Below are positions 37,904 through 45,928 of a stretch of DNA of 64,000 nucleotides, piece after piece. The notes under the pieces were generated by a model that was not told where the DNA came from, did no database searches, and saw only the letters and a program-made list of their open reading frames with translations. The translations under genes and the position numbers were made by a program. This stretch comes from Paraferrimonas haliotis. Lineage in GTDB: Bacteria; Pseudomonadota; Gammaproteobacteria; Enterobacterales; Shewanellaceae. The stretch covers positions 1 to 64,000 of the forward strand of contig NZ_NRRB01000002.1 of the NCBI RefSeq assembly GCF_002282895.1, read 5' to 3'. Every line of letters starts with the position of its first letter. The stretch's first letter is position 1.

Positions 37904-39601
37904 ATGTCGCAAGTATTACCTGACAAACTCGCCTATCGGATCCTACTTGGATTCGAGAAACATTTTCGATTGTTTATGCGCAATACCCGTGGCGCTTCAG
38001 AGCGTTTTTCGCAAGCACAATGGCAACAAGCACAAACGGCGCAGCGTGCCCGAATCAACCAATACAGCTTGATCGTCAGTCAAACCAGTGGTGAACTCAT
38101 TCAATGGTTAGAAAAGCCGGTTATTTCTACTGAGCTGTGGCAATTGACTAAATGTGCTTATTCAAGGTTATTGCAACAGCACCCTCAGGCAGAGTTAGCG
38201 CAAACTTTCTTTAATTCAGTTTTTGCCCGATTGTTTCGCCATAAACAGCTCGATAATACCTACCTATACGTCAGCGATACGCCACCGAAAAGCAGCTTTG
38301 ATTTGCAGTCGCAGTTTATTAAGTTTGACGTTGGCCGTCAGCTCAAACAAACCTTATTGCGCCACCTAAATCATATGCCTTGGTATAGTGCCCAAAACTG
38401 GCAGCACGGGTTGAATATGGCGGCCGATGAGTTGCTGCAACTTGGGTTAGAGCATGAGTGCCATACTTTAAAACTCATCAACACCTGTTTTTATCGCAAT
38501 AAAGGCGCTTATATTATTGGTGCTCTGCGCAACGATGACGGCTTTGTTTTGCCCATAGCGTTGGCTTTCGCCCATAAAGAGGGCGCCATAGTGCTCGATG
38601 CACTGGTCGTTGGCCAAGATAACCTCAGTTTGGTGTTTAGCTTTGCACGATCTTACTTCATGGTGGAAACCGAGAACCCCGGCGCCTTAGTGGCTGCCTT
38701 ACAAAAGTTGATGCCCAACAAAAGTTTGGCGGAGTTATACGCCTCGATTGGATTTCAAAAACACGGTAAAACAGAGCTATACCGAGACTTTATTAATCAT
38801 CTCGACAACAGTGATGAGCAATTGGTGTGTGCCGATGGGATTAAAGGAATGGTGATGACAGTGTTCACCCTCCCCAGCTACCCGGTTGTATTCAAAGTGA
38901 TAAAAGATAAATTTGCACCGCCTAAAGACGCTAATAAAGCCCTCGTTGTTGATAAATACGCCCTAGTTAAACGTCACGACCGAGTTGGGCGAATGGCTGA
39001 CACCCATAGGTTTAGCCGCTTAAGCTTACCAAGAAATCGCTTCAGCCAAGCATTGTTGGATGAACTGTCTGAGCACGCCCCATCAGAGTTAGTGATTAGT
39101 GACAATAAGGTAGTGATAGAGCATTGTTACGTTGAGCGGCGCTTAACACCGTTAAACCTCTTCATTGAAAGCGCCTCTAATCAAGCGCTGGAATTGGTGA
39201 TTCAAGAATACGGTCAGGCACTCAAAGACATGATTGCCGCTAACATTTTTCCTGGCGACATGTTGTTTAAGAACTTTGGCGTCAGTCGCCACGGCAGAGT
39301 CATTTTCTACGATTACGACGAAGTATGTTATCTGCATGAATGCAATTTTCGAGACATTCCCCCAGCTCGCTACCCAGAAGACGAAATGGCCGCAGAGCCC
39401 TGGTATTCGGTTGCTCCCAACGACGTGTTCCCAGAAGAGTTCGCCCGTTTTCTGTTAACAGACCCTCGAGTTCGACGCATTTTTTTAAAGCATCACCAAG
39501 ACTTGCTAAGTGCACGTTACTGGAAGAAACAACAACAGAAAGTCGCGCAAGGGATCCAAGCGGACGTCTACCCCTACCCCAATTCTTGCAAAATCCGTTA
39601 A
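37904..39601 (+). CDS. aceK: Isocitrate dehydrogenase kinase/phosphatase
   Basis: AceK phosphorylates isocitrate dehydrogenase to divert carbon into the glyoxylate shunt. The 565-residue protein shows the AceK N-terminus (LPDKLAYRILLGFEKHFRLF) and the kinase core YPVVFKVIKDKFAPPK (ATP lysine), VKRHDRVGRMADTHRFSRLSLPR, MLFKNFGVSRHGRVIFYDYDE and the DDEVC-like region. aceB and aceA are not next to it; slyD follows 70 bases later. The ribosome-binding site is weak. Confidence 0.96.
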   Translation: MSQVLPDKLAYRILLGFEKHFRLFMRNTRGASERFSQAQWQQAQTAQRARINQYSLIVSQTSGELIQWLEKPVISTELWQLTKCAYSRLLQQHPQAELAQTFFNSVFARLFRHKQLDNTYLYVSDTPPKSSFDLQSQFIKFDVGRQLKQTLLRHLNHMPWYSAQNWQHGLNMAADELLQLGLEHECHTLKLINTCFYRNKGAYIIGALRNDDGFVLPIALAFAHKEGAIVLDALVVGQDNLSLVFSFARSYFMVETENPGALVAALQKLMPNKSLAELYASIGFQKHGKTELYRDFINHLDNSDEQLVCADGIKGMVMTVFTLPSYPVVFKVIKDKFAPPKDANKALVVDKYALVKRHDRVGRMADTHRFSRLSLPRNRFSQALLDELSEHAPSELVISDNKVVIEHCYVERRLTPLNLFIESASNQALELVIQEYGQALKDMIAANIFPGDMLFKNFGVSRHGRVIFYDYDEVCYLHECNFRDIPPARYPEDEMAAEPWYSVAPNDVFPEEFARFLLTDPRVRRIFLKHHQDLLSARYWKKQQQKVAQGIQADVYPYPNSCKIR

Positions 39602-39671
39602 ATTGGAACCTAGGTCACTTCTTTGTGTTCGGTGGATGCAGTATGATGCCGACAACTATTTTGGAGGCCCC

Positions 39672-40250
39672 ATGACTATTTCTGATCACAAAGTTGTGAC
39701 TTTGCACTACCGCCTGAGCGACGCTCAAGGCCAGTTAATTGAAAGCTCGTTTGACGGTGAGCCAATGGTTTACATTCACGGCGCTGACAACATGATTCCG
39801 GGCTTAGAATCCCAATTAACCGGTAAACAGGTTGGTGACAAACTCACAGCCGATGTTGCTGCCGCTGACGCCTACGGTGAATTCCAAGAAGCTTTACGCC
39901 AAGAAGTACCGGTAGAAGCGTTCGGCGACATTGAAGAAATCGTTCCTGGCATGCGTTTTATTGCGGAAACCGATGCTGGCCAACGACCTGTGCAAGTTGT
40001 TGAAGTAAAAGACGAAACCATTGTCGTTGATGGTAACCACCCGCTCGCTGGAGTGGCCTTAAGTTTTGACGTTGAAATCGTAGATATTCGCGATGCCAGC
40101 GCCGAAGAAATAGCCCACGGCCATGTGCACGAAGGCAGCGGCGGTTGTTGCGGTGGCGACAGCGAAGCTAAAGCAGAAGGCGGTTGCTGTGGCGGCGGTG
40201 GTAACGGCGATTGCAACGGCAGTGGCGGTTGTGGCGGTCATCACCACTAA
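39672..40250 (+). CDS. slyD: FKBP-type prolyl isomerase and metallochaperone SlyD
   Basis: SlyD is a cytosolic prolyl isomerase that also binds nickel for hydrogenase maturation. The 192-residue protein has an FKBP/insert-in-flap core (VVTLHYRLSDAQGQLIESS..., GNHPLAGVALSFDVEIVDI) and a C-terminal tail with clusters of Cys, His and Gly (GGCCGG twice, GHVHEG, ending GGHHH). The start is ATG 39672 with TTGGAGG upstream; the same frame stays open back to 39510 inside aceK, but that is not coding. Confidence 0.95.
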   Translation: MTISDHKVVTLHYRLSDAQGQLIESSFDGEPMVYIHGADNMIPGLESQLTGKQVGDKLTADVAAADAYGEFQEALRQEVPVEAFGDIEEIVPGMRFIAETDAGQRPVQVVEVKDETIVVDGNHPLAGVALSFDVEIVDIRDASAEEIAHGHVHEGSGGCCGGDSEAKAEGGCCGGGGNGDCNGSGGCGGHHH

Positions 40251-40273
40251 CGGCCAATCAAGCTACCCCATCT

Positions 40274-40301
40274 AAAAGCCTGCTCTTATGCAGGCTTTTT
40301 T
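40274..40301 (+). terminator. Terminator of slyD
   Basis: AAAAGCCTGC (40274-40283) pairs with GCAGGCTTTT (40290-40299), 6-base loop, T-run following. Confidence 0.85.
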
Positions 40302-40435
40302 GTAGCCTTTATACGGCACTATTGATTGCCCAATCGCCAAAATTTTACGAGATTTAACCGGCTTTCCATAGATGTTTGTTAGCTCCAAGGGTAAGATAAG
40401 CGTCGCAAAAACAACAATAACTGTGAGGATTAACA

Positions 40436-40888
40436 ATGTTTAAGAAAGCCAGTGCTGCATTAATTGGATTAGCGGTATGCGGTGCGGTAGTTGCCAGTGA
40501 GTTTCGTTCACCAGAAGCGGCTATCGAATATCGTCAAAAGGCATTTTCACTGATGGCCCACAACTTCGGTAACATGGGCGATATGCTTAAAGGTAAAAAA
40601 GCCTTCAACGCCGATGAGTTTGCACAACGCGCCGCCAACGTAGCCGCCTTAGCTCATATTCCGGCGGAAGGCTTTGAAGACGGCACTGACAAAGGTGATA
40701 CCGAAGCGCTTCCTAAAGTTTGGGACAACATGGATGACTTCAACAAACGCTTACTTGACCTACAGAATGACAGCGCCAAATTGGCTGAAGTAGCTGCAGC
40801 TAAAGCCGACAAAAAAGCGCTTGGCCAAGCATTCAAGCAGGTGGCCATGAACTGTAAAGGCTGTCACGATACTTACAAAAAAGATTAA
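40436..40888 (+). CDS. Cytochrome c' family protein
   Basis: A 150-residue periplasmic cytochrome with a signal peptide (ends near VVAS) and one haem-binding CKGCH close to the C-terminus (NCKGCHDTYKKD). A C-terminal CxxCH on a four-helix bundle is the cytochrome c'/c556 class, linked to NO binding or electron transfer. AGGATT precedes the ATG. It is convergent with a cytochrome b gene and shares a terminator with it. Confidence 0.9.
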   Translation: MFKKASAALIGLAVCGAVVASEFRSPEAAIEYRQKAFSLMAHNFGNMGDMLKGKKAFNADEFAQRAANVAALAHIPAEGFEDGTDKGDTEALPKVWDNMDDFNKRLLDLQNDSAKLAEVAAAKADKKALGQAFKQVAMNCKGCHDTYKKD

Positions 40889-40900
40889 TCTCAGCTGATT

Positions 40901-40928
40901 AAAAAAACCGGCTAATGCCGGTTTTTTT
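40901..40928. terminator. Bidirectional terminator between the cytochrome genes
   Basis: Arms of 12 bases with a CCGGC/GCCGG core (40901-40912 with 40917-40928), 4-base loop, A-run before and T-run after, so both convergent genes can end here. Confidence 0.88.
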
Positions 40929-40940
40929 ATGTTTACTTTG

Positions 40941-41645
40941 CTACCAAAAATTGAGGATCGGCCGAATCATAAACCAATAGATTGGCACGCCTGTGATTGT
41001 CATTAACAGCGCTGCTTTCCAAAACGCCACAAACCTAAGTGACGTCCCGGGTTGAATTTGGGCCGCTGGCTTGCGGCCATGGATCATAGCAGCTATGAGC
41101 TTTTCCCCCTTGATAGAATGAATCGCAACCGCTGCAATATGAATGGCCGCGCAAATGAGCAAAAGGTCAAAATTGTTCTTGTGTAGCCAGGTTAACCAGG
41201 ACACCCACTCAGCGGATGCGTATTGCGCCAACGGGCCTTCGGTAAATATCTCATCACTACTAAAGAGGCCAGTCACCAGTTGAACCAGCATAACGGCGAG
41301 CATTAAGACCACCATATAGCCCCCCAATGGGTTATGCCCTGCCGTTGGCGGCAGTTTTCCTTGAAGCAATAATGTTAAGTATGCCAAGGCTTTTTTAGGG
41401 GCCACCACAAATTGACTAAAACGAGCGGTATCACTGCCCATAACACCCCAAACCAATCGCATGAGCAGGAGCGTGGCAAAGCAGTAACCAAAAATCATGT
41501 GCAGACTCATTTCTGCTGAGTCCGCACTCCACCATAAACCGATAAAGCAAGCGATGCTTAACCAATGAAAGAGTCGAATCGGTAGGTCCCAAACCGGAAC
41601 TTTTTGCGACGAAGGGGTTGAAGAATTGTTAGCAGATGGAGTCAT
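40941..41645 (-). CDS. Cytochrome b561-type membrane protein
   Basis: About 234 residues with four or five hydrophobic helices carrying candidate haem histidines: RLFHWLSIACFIGLWW, LHMIFGYCFATLLL and ICAAIHIAAVAIHS. This is the Ni/Fe-hydrogenase/b561 type (often called diheme cytochrome b). The substrate or partner is not clear; the adjacent cytochrome c' is a tempting partner. I take ATG 41645, with AGGAG upstream; a TTG directly before it is in frame. Confidence 0.85.
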   Translation of the reverse strand: MTPSANNSSTPSSQKVPVWDLPIRLFHWLSIACFIGLWWSADSAEMSLHMIFGYCFATLLLMRLVWGVMGSDTARFSQFVVAPKKALAYLTLLLQGKLPPTAGHNPLGGYMVVLMLAVMLVQLVTGLFSSDEIFTEGPLAQYASAEWVSWLTWLHKNNFDLLLICAAIHIAAVAIHSIKGEKLIAAMIHGRKPAAQIQPGTSLRFVAFWKAALLMTITGVPIYWFMIRPILNFW

Positions 41646-41854
41646 CAACAGGCTCCTAAGGGGTTTATTATCTCGCCCATATTGGAGCCAATTCAGGCTA
41701 AAAACAAGCCCTAGATCAGAGAAAACAGCAGAAATTTGAGCAAGTGTTTAATTCCTATGCAAACACGCCAAAACAGCCAATTTTATTGATCAAACTCACA
41801 TTTTTTCTGAAAAATAGTGATAATCTGAAATTAACTAAAGAGAAGAGGTAGCCT

Positions 41855-42196
41855 ATGATCAATATCACCAGTAAGCAGTTCAACGTAACCGACTCTATCC
41901 GCGAACGTCTAAATTCTCGTTTCGAAAAATTGGCTAAGCACGAAGTTCCTCTTAACACACCTCACGTCATTATTACCCAAGAGCGACAGCAATTTAAGAT
42001 TGAAGCCACCGTTAATATCGCCAATGGCAAGCTGTTTGCTCAAGCCAAAGCAGAGGATCTTTACGTCGCCATTACCGCGCTAGGGCAAAAGCTTGAGCGC
42101 CAGCTAAATAAGCAAACTCACAAAGCCGAGTCTTCTCGCAGACAACGACCGGTATTTGAAGAGCCAGAAGAAATTACCGACGAAGCCGCCGCTTAA
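41855..42196 (+). CDS. raiA: Ribosome hibernation/stability factor (RaiA/YfiA type)
   Basis: A 113-residue S30AE-domain protein (MINITSKQFNVTDSIRERLNSRFEKL...), which binds the 30S decoding site and blocks translation during stress. The C-terminal tail (QRPVFEEPEEITDEAAA) matches the short RaiA form, not the long HPF form. In E. coli raiA also lies directly upstream of pheL-pheA. AAGAGGTAG precedes the ATG. A GC hairpin (GCAAGCCGCA/TGCGGCTTGC, about 42233-42257) follows and may terminate it. Confidence 0.92.
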   Translation: MINITSKQFNVTDSIRERLNSRFEKLAKHEVPLNTPHVIITQERQQFKIEATVNIANGKLFAQAKAEDLYVAITALGQKLERQLNKQTHKAESSRRQRPVFEEPEEITDEAAA

Positions 42197-42283
42197 TCCT
42201 GTTAACGGTTTTCGAACGACCGCTTTGTTAACGCAAGCCGCATCCATTGCGGCTTGCTGCTTTTGAAGCTAACCATTTTTCAA

Positions 42284-42312
42284 TTGACAGCCCTGACAGC
42301 ATTCAGTAGTTT
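42284..42312 (+). promoter_or_regulatory. Promoter of pheL-pheA
   Basis: A consensus -35 TTGACA (42284-42289), a 17-base spacer and a -10 TAGTTT (42307-42312). The predicted start point, near 42319, falls almost on the leader-peptide ATG (42320). Confidence 0.6.
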
Positions 42313-42319
42313 TAAAGCC

Positions 42320-42394
42320 ATGACTCAACGCAGACAACCAATAGACGACATCGTGCTATTCACACGATTTTTTATCTTTACTGACCAAAGTTAG
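42320..42394 (+). CDS. pheL: pheA leader peptide
   Basis: A 24-residue open frame with four Phe codons in a seven-residue stretch (LFTRFFIFT). It sits in the 281-base gap before pheA and is followed by antiterminator and terminator structures, so it fits a phenylalanine attenuator as in E. coli, with a different peptide. No clear ribosome-binding site precedes the ATG; translation may be nearly leaderless or start at GTG 42353. Confidence 0.78.
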   Translation: MTQRRQPIDDIVLFTRFFIFTDQS

Positions 42395-42396
42395 TA

Positions 42397-42460
42397 GAGG
42401 CGTTGCTGCATGTTAAACCCCCAATTGCAAAGCCTCCTTAATTTGGAGGCTTTTTTATTT
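42397..42460 (+). terminator. Phenylalanine attenuator (antiterminator and terminator)
   Basis: The terminator stem AAGCCTCC (42430-42437) pairs with GGAGGCTT (42445-42452) and ends in a T-run. A competing stem pairs GAGGCGTTGC (42397-42406), directly after the leader stop codon, with GCAAAGCCTC (42427-42436), with one mismatch. CAACGC in the leader (42326-42331) can in turn pair with GCGTTG. These are the mutually exclusive folds that attenuation needs. Confidence 0.82.
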
Positions 42461-42477
42461 TGAAAGAGGACACAATA

Positions 42478-44421
42478 ATGGCTAAAGCGCCGCCACTAAC
42501 TGATACTCGCCAAGCAATCACTCAGTTGGATCGAGACCTCATCGACCTGTTGGCCAAACGTCGAGCGCTCAGCTTAAATGTCGCCTTGAGCAAAGAAAGC
42601 ACCCTCAAGCCCATCCGCGATGTGGAGCGAGAACAACAGCTGTTAACGCGGTTAATAACCGAAGGCCGAACTCAGGGATTAGACGCTCACTACGTGACAC
42701 GTCTGTTTCAGACAATCATTGAAGATTCAGTGCTAAACCAACAAGCCTTTTTAGCGCAAAGAGCCAATCCAGACACCTCCAAACCGGCCTACCGGGTGGC
42801 GTTTTTAGGCGCTAAAGGTGCCTACAGCTATTTGGCCTCTAGCCGTTTTTGTGCTCGCCAAGGTGCTGATTTCCAACAACTTGGCTGTGGCACGTTCGAC
42901 GAAGTTATTCATGCGGTTGAATCCGGTCAAGCGGACTATGGTTTATTGCCTATCGAGAATACCTCCAGCGGCAGTATCAATGAAGTTTATGACTTGCTGC
43001 AACACACTAACTTAGCCATTACAGCCGAAACTCGCATCGAAGTTAACCACTGCATACTGGCTAAAACCAGTCAACCTTTGGAGCAAGTGCGCAAAGTCTA
43101 CGGTCACCCTCAAGCCATTAGTCAGTGCAGCCGTTTTTTAAAGTCTCAAGGGCACATCACACCGGTGTATTGTGCTTCAACCGCCGATGCCATGCTAGCG
43201 GTGTCGGAATCAACTGACGACAACGTGGCGGCAGTGGGCTCTGAAGAAGGCGGAAAAGCGTTTGAGCTATGCGCCGTAGAAAAAGGCATTGCCAACCAGC
43301 AACAAAATAGTAGCCGCTTTATCGTGGTGGCCCCAAAACCGGTAGAAGTACCTCAGCAAGTACCCGCTAAAACGACGTTTATTATGGCCACTGGGCAAAA
43401 ACCTGGTGCTTTGGTGGATGCACTTATCGTGTTGAAGACCCACGGCATTAATATGTGCAAACTGGAATCTCGCCCGATACAAGGTAATCTGGGTGAAGAG
43501 ATGTTCTACGTTGACGTCGAGGCCAATTTAGCCAGTCAATCGTTAAAAGATGCGTTGGCTCAGCTCACTCGATTAACCCGCTTTATTAAGGTCTTAGGTT
43601 GTTACGCTCGCGACGAAGTGAGCCCGGTGCATTTAACCGCTTCGCAATTAACACTACCTGAGCAAGGAGCGCTTAACAGTAATGATAGACCGCTGAGCTC
43701 TCGAGCTCACAAATACGACACTACCCAAGTTCAGCTGGGCGTTCATACGCTTGGTAGCGAGCAGTTTGCCACTATTGCAGGGCCGTCTGAGTGGAACAGT
43801 TCCATTCAGTTAGATGACAGTGCCAAAACACTGCGGGAATTTGGCGCTTGTGCCTTGGTTGCGGGTAATAGCGACATCACCGAGCAACAGGCTAATCAAG
43901 TCGCTTCGGTAGCTCGTAGCATGGAGCTTGCTTATGTCAGTCACGTGCAATTGCCACAGCAGGTGCAGCCACTTAGCCTGGTTGCCGATGTGTTTTTGCT
44001 CGAAGCCAACCAAATGCAGCAACATGCGCTGTTAACCGCTTTAGGACGGAGCCACAAACCGGTTATCCTTCGTCGTGCTCATACCGCCTCCATCTCAGAT
44101 TGGTTGCAGGCGGCTCAACTCATCATGGCGCAGGGGAATCAACAAGTCATTTTATGCGAGTCTGGCGTGCAAACATTGGAAACGGGTAAGCGACTGACGC
44201 TGGATTTAACTTTGGTTCAGCAACTTAAACAGGAATCCCATTTACCTGTGATAGTTGAACCAGGTGCGGTTGAATCAAACTCGCAGGCGATAGCTGCGTT
44301 AACCATTGCCGCAAAAGCCATCGGCGCAGACGGCGTGTTATTGAATGTTCATCCAAACGCTCAAGCGCATCAATTGTCTTTGCACCAATTCGAAACATTG
44401 CAACGACAACTTCATAACTAA
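42478..44421 (+). CDS. pheA: Chorismate mutase/prephenate dehydratase with a C-terminal DAHP synthase-like domain
   Basis: The P-protein makes phenylpyruvate from chorismate. The 647-residue protein has chorismate mutase (about 5-95), prephenate dehydratase (about 105-285; IENTSSGSINEVYDLLQH), and an ACT domain with the Phe-binding GALVDAL and ESRP motifs (about 300-380). E. coli PheA ends here at 386. The extra part (about 405-647) resembles type I-beta DAHP synthase: IAGPSEW, KPVILRRAHTASISDWLQAAQLI, VILCESGVQTLE, SHLPVIVEPGA, GADGVLLNVHP. The metal-binding Cys, His, Glu and Asp of that family are replaced and the KPRTS substrate loop is missing, so it is probably a non-catalytic regulatory domain. 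The start is ATG 42478, with AGAGGA upstream. Confidence 0.93.
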   Translation: MAKAPPLTDTRQAITQLDRDLIDLLAKRRALSLNVALSKESTLKPIRDVEREQQLLTRLITEGRTQGLDAHYVTRLFQTIIEDSVLNQQAFLAQRANPDTSKPAYRVAFLGAKGAYSYLASSRFCARQGADFQQLGCGTFDEVIHAVESGQADYGLLPIENTSSGSINEVYDLLQHTNLAITAETRIEVNHCILAKTSQPLEQVRKVYGHPQAISQCSRFLKSQGHITPVYCASTADAMLAVSESTDDNVAAVGSEEGGKAFELCAVEKGIANQQQNSSRFIVVAPKPVEVPQQVPAKTTFIMATGQKPGALVDALIVLKTHGINMCKLESRPIQGNLGEEMFYVDVEANLASQSLKDALAQLTRLTRFIKVLGCYARDEVSPVHLTASQLTLPEQGALNSNDRPLSSRAHKYDTTQVQLGVHTLGSEQFATIAGPSEWNSSIQLDDSAKTLREFGACALVAGNSDITEQQANQVASVARSMELAYVSHVQLPQQVQPLSLVADVFLLEANQMQQHALLTALGRSHKPVILRRAHTASISDWLQAAQLIMAQGNQQVILCESGVQTLETGKRLTLDLTLVQQLKQESHLPVIVEPGAVESNSQAIAALTIAAKAIGADGVLLNVHPNAQAHQLSLHQFETLQRQLHN

Positions 44422-44504
44422 ATTGCGGAGTAGGCCTCGCTTTTAGATTAGGATGTACTAAGTTAAATACGATAAAATAAGGGTTTTGCAACTAGGAATC
44501 AGCC

Positions 44505-45104
44505 ATGTCCGTTGAAGTGACTTTAATGCAACGTGCCGACAGTAAATGTGAGCTATGCGGTGCCGATAAAATTCTATCGGTTTACCCTGTACCTGCATCG
44601 GCTGCTGACGATGCCGAGCATAGCGTACTCGCGTGCGATACTTGTCAGGCGCAATTAACCTCTCCAGATCTTGTCGACGCAAATCATTGGCGCTGTCTCA
44701 ATGACTCCATGTGGAGTCAAACCGCTGCGGTGCAAGTGGTGGCTTGGCGTCAACTTAAGGTGCTCACTGAAAAAGGCGAAACCTGGGCGCAAGATTTACT
44801 GGATATGCTCTATCTCGAGCCAGATACTCAAGCGTGGGCTGAAGCGGGTTATGAAGAGCCGGAAGACGACGATACCGAGCCAACGTTAGACTGTAATGGT
44901 GCTCGCCTGTCTGAGGGCGATACGGTCCACCTTATGAAAGATTTAGTGGTTAAAGGGGCCAACTTCACGGCCAAACGAGGCACGCCAGTGCGCAATATCT
45001 CGTTAACCAGTAACCCATTGCACATCGAAGGCCGAGTTAATGGAACTCGCATTGTAATCATCTCCGATTACGTTAAGCGCTCTACCTTGGCCGAGCGACA
45101 ATAA
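44505..45104 (+). CDS. yjdM: PhnA/YjdM-family zinc-ribbon protein
   Basis: A 199-residue protein with an N-terminal zinc ribbon (CELCGADK...CDTCQAQL) and a C-terminal SH3-like PhnA domain (LDCNGARLSEGDTVHLMKDLVVKGANFTAKRGTPVRNISL). E. coli YjdM is shorter (111). Despite the old PhnA name, the family is not a proven phosphonoacetate hydrolase; the role is unknown. An acidic linker (YEEPEDDDTE) joins the halves. Confidence 0.88.
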   Translation: MSVEVTLMQRADSKCELCGADKILSVYPVPASAADDAEHSVLACDTCQAQLTSPDLVDANHWRCLNDSMWSQTAAVQVVAWRQLKVLTEKGETWAQDLLDMLYLEPDTQAWAEAGYEEPEDDDTEPTLDCNGARLSEGDTVHLMKDLVVKGANFTAKRGTPVRNISLTSNPLHIEGRVNGTRIVIISDYVKRSTLAERQ

Positions 45105-45129
45105 TAGCGACTCAATTGCTGCAAACTAT

Positions 45130-45157
45130 AAAAGCATCCTGTCGGATGCTTTTTTTA
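45130..45157. terminator. Terminator of yjdM, overlapping the VOC gene stop
   Basis: AAAAGCATCC (45130-45139) pairs with GGATGCTTTT (45144-45153), 4-base loop. The T-run extends to 45157 and contains the stop codon of the convergent VOC gene. Confidence 0.85.
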
Positions 45158-45514
45158 TGCTTCAGGCAAACTCCATACCGCCCATTCGTTACCGCAAGGG
45201 TCGCAAAAGTGAAAACGCCTACCGCCCGGAAATTCAAAAATGGGTTTGACAACACGGCCACCGTGCTCCACCACCTGCTCAAGGCAAGCTTCAAGCGCAT
45301 CGCTAAACAACACCACTAATGCGGCACCGGCTTCAGTAGACGATGACAGGGGGGCCAAATAAAAGCCGCCATCAAGTCCTGCACTGGCGCTGGAAAACGC
45401 TGTGTATTGCTCCCCATAATCGCTAAATTGCCATTCAAATACGTCACTGAAGAAACGCTTGATTTTAACAAGGTCGTTGGCGGGCAATTCAATATAATTA
45501 ATGGGTGCTTTCAT
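45155..45514 (-). CDS. VOC (glyoxalase/bleomycin-resistance fold) family protein
   Basis: A 119-residue protein with two betaalphabetabetabeta modules: YIELPANDLVKIKRFFSDVFEWQF and VVLFSDALEACLEQVVEHGGRVVKPIFEFPGGRRFHFCDPCGNEWAVW. This is the usual VOC pattern, with candidate metal ligands, but the substrate cannot be told. It lies 9 bases after a small membrane-protein gene on the same strand. Confidence 0.85.
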   Translation of the reverse strand: MKAPINYIELPANDLVKIKRFFSDVFEWQFSDYGEQYTAFSSASAGLDGGFYLAPLSSSTEAGAALVVLFSDALEACLEQVVEHGGRVVKPIFEFPGGRRFHFCDPCGNEWAVWSLPEA

Positions 45515-45523
45515 AATGACTCA

Positions 45524-45859
45524 TTAAACCATGCAGCCATCGGTCAGGCGTAACCAACCTTTGACAATACGATAGGCAAACCAGCTGGCGGTAATACACA
45601 CAATTGACATGCTAAGCCAAGCCGGTGCCACAGCGATGCTTACCCCATAACCTAGAAGGGCTATGCAGGCCGACTGACGTTGCCAACGAACGTGATTGGC
45701 CACCAAAGAACCGTCTTGGGTCGTGGATTGGGTTAGGTTGATGACAAACCCTAATGCAGCCGGTAAACCGTAGAGCGGGAACGCGAGAAACAAGGCGTAC
45801 AGTAAATGCGCCAAGGTACCATCTTCCGTTGTAGAACTTCGGATATTCGTGGTATTCAA
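45524..45859 (-). CDS. Small COG3671-like (DUF4870-type) membrane protein
   Basis: A 111-residue protein with three hydrophobic segments and the family-like pattern NHVRWQRQSACIALLG...FAYRIVKGWLRLTDG. The function is unknown. The start codon is TTG (45859) with AGAGGTG 5 bases upstream; no ATG or GTG lies near. It is followed by the VOC gene with 9 bases between, so the two are probably co-transcribed. Confidence 0.75.
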   Translation of the reverse strand: MNTTNIRSSTTEDGTLAHLLYALFLAFPLYGLPAALGFVINLTQSTTQDGSLVANHVRWQRQSACIALLGYGVSIAVAPAWLSMSIVCITASWFAYRIVKGWLRLTDGCMV

Positions 45860-45928
45860 AAATCACCTCTCTCGCCCATGCAGTTAGTCATAAGCATAGC
45901 TTGAAAATGAGAATCGTTAAACACTGGG

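Noticed and set aside
39872-40216. A Pro/Ser-rich open frame antisense to slyD
   Set aside because: It is the mirror of the Gly/Cys-coding tail of slyD; GC-rich tail codons keep the other strand open.
40120-40247. Repeated GGCGGTTG-like units near the end of slyD, looking like a small array
   Set aside because: They encode the metal-binding GGCCGG tail of SlyD; the periodicity follows the protein.
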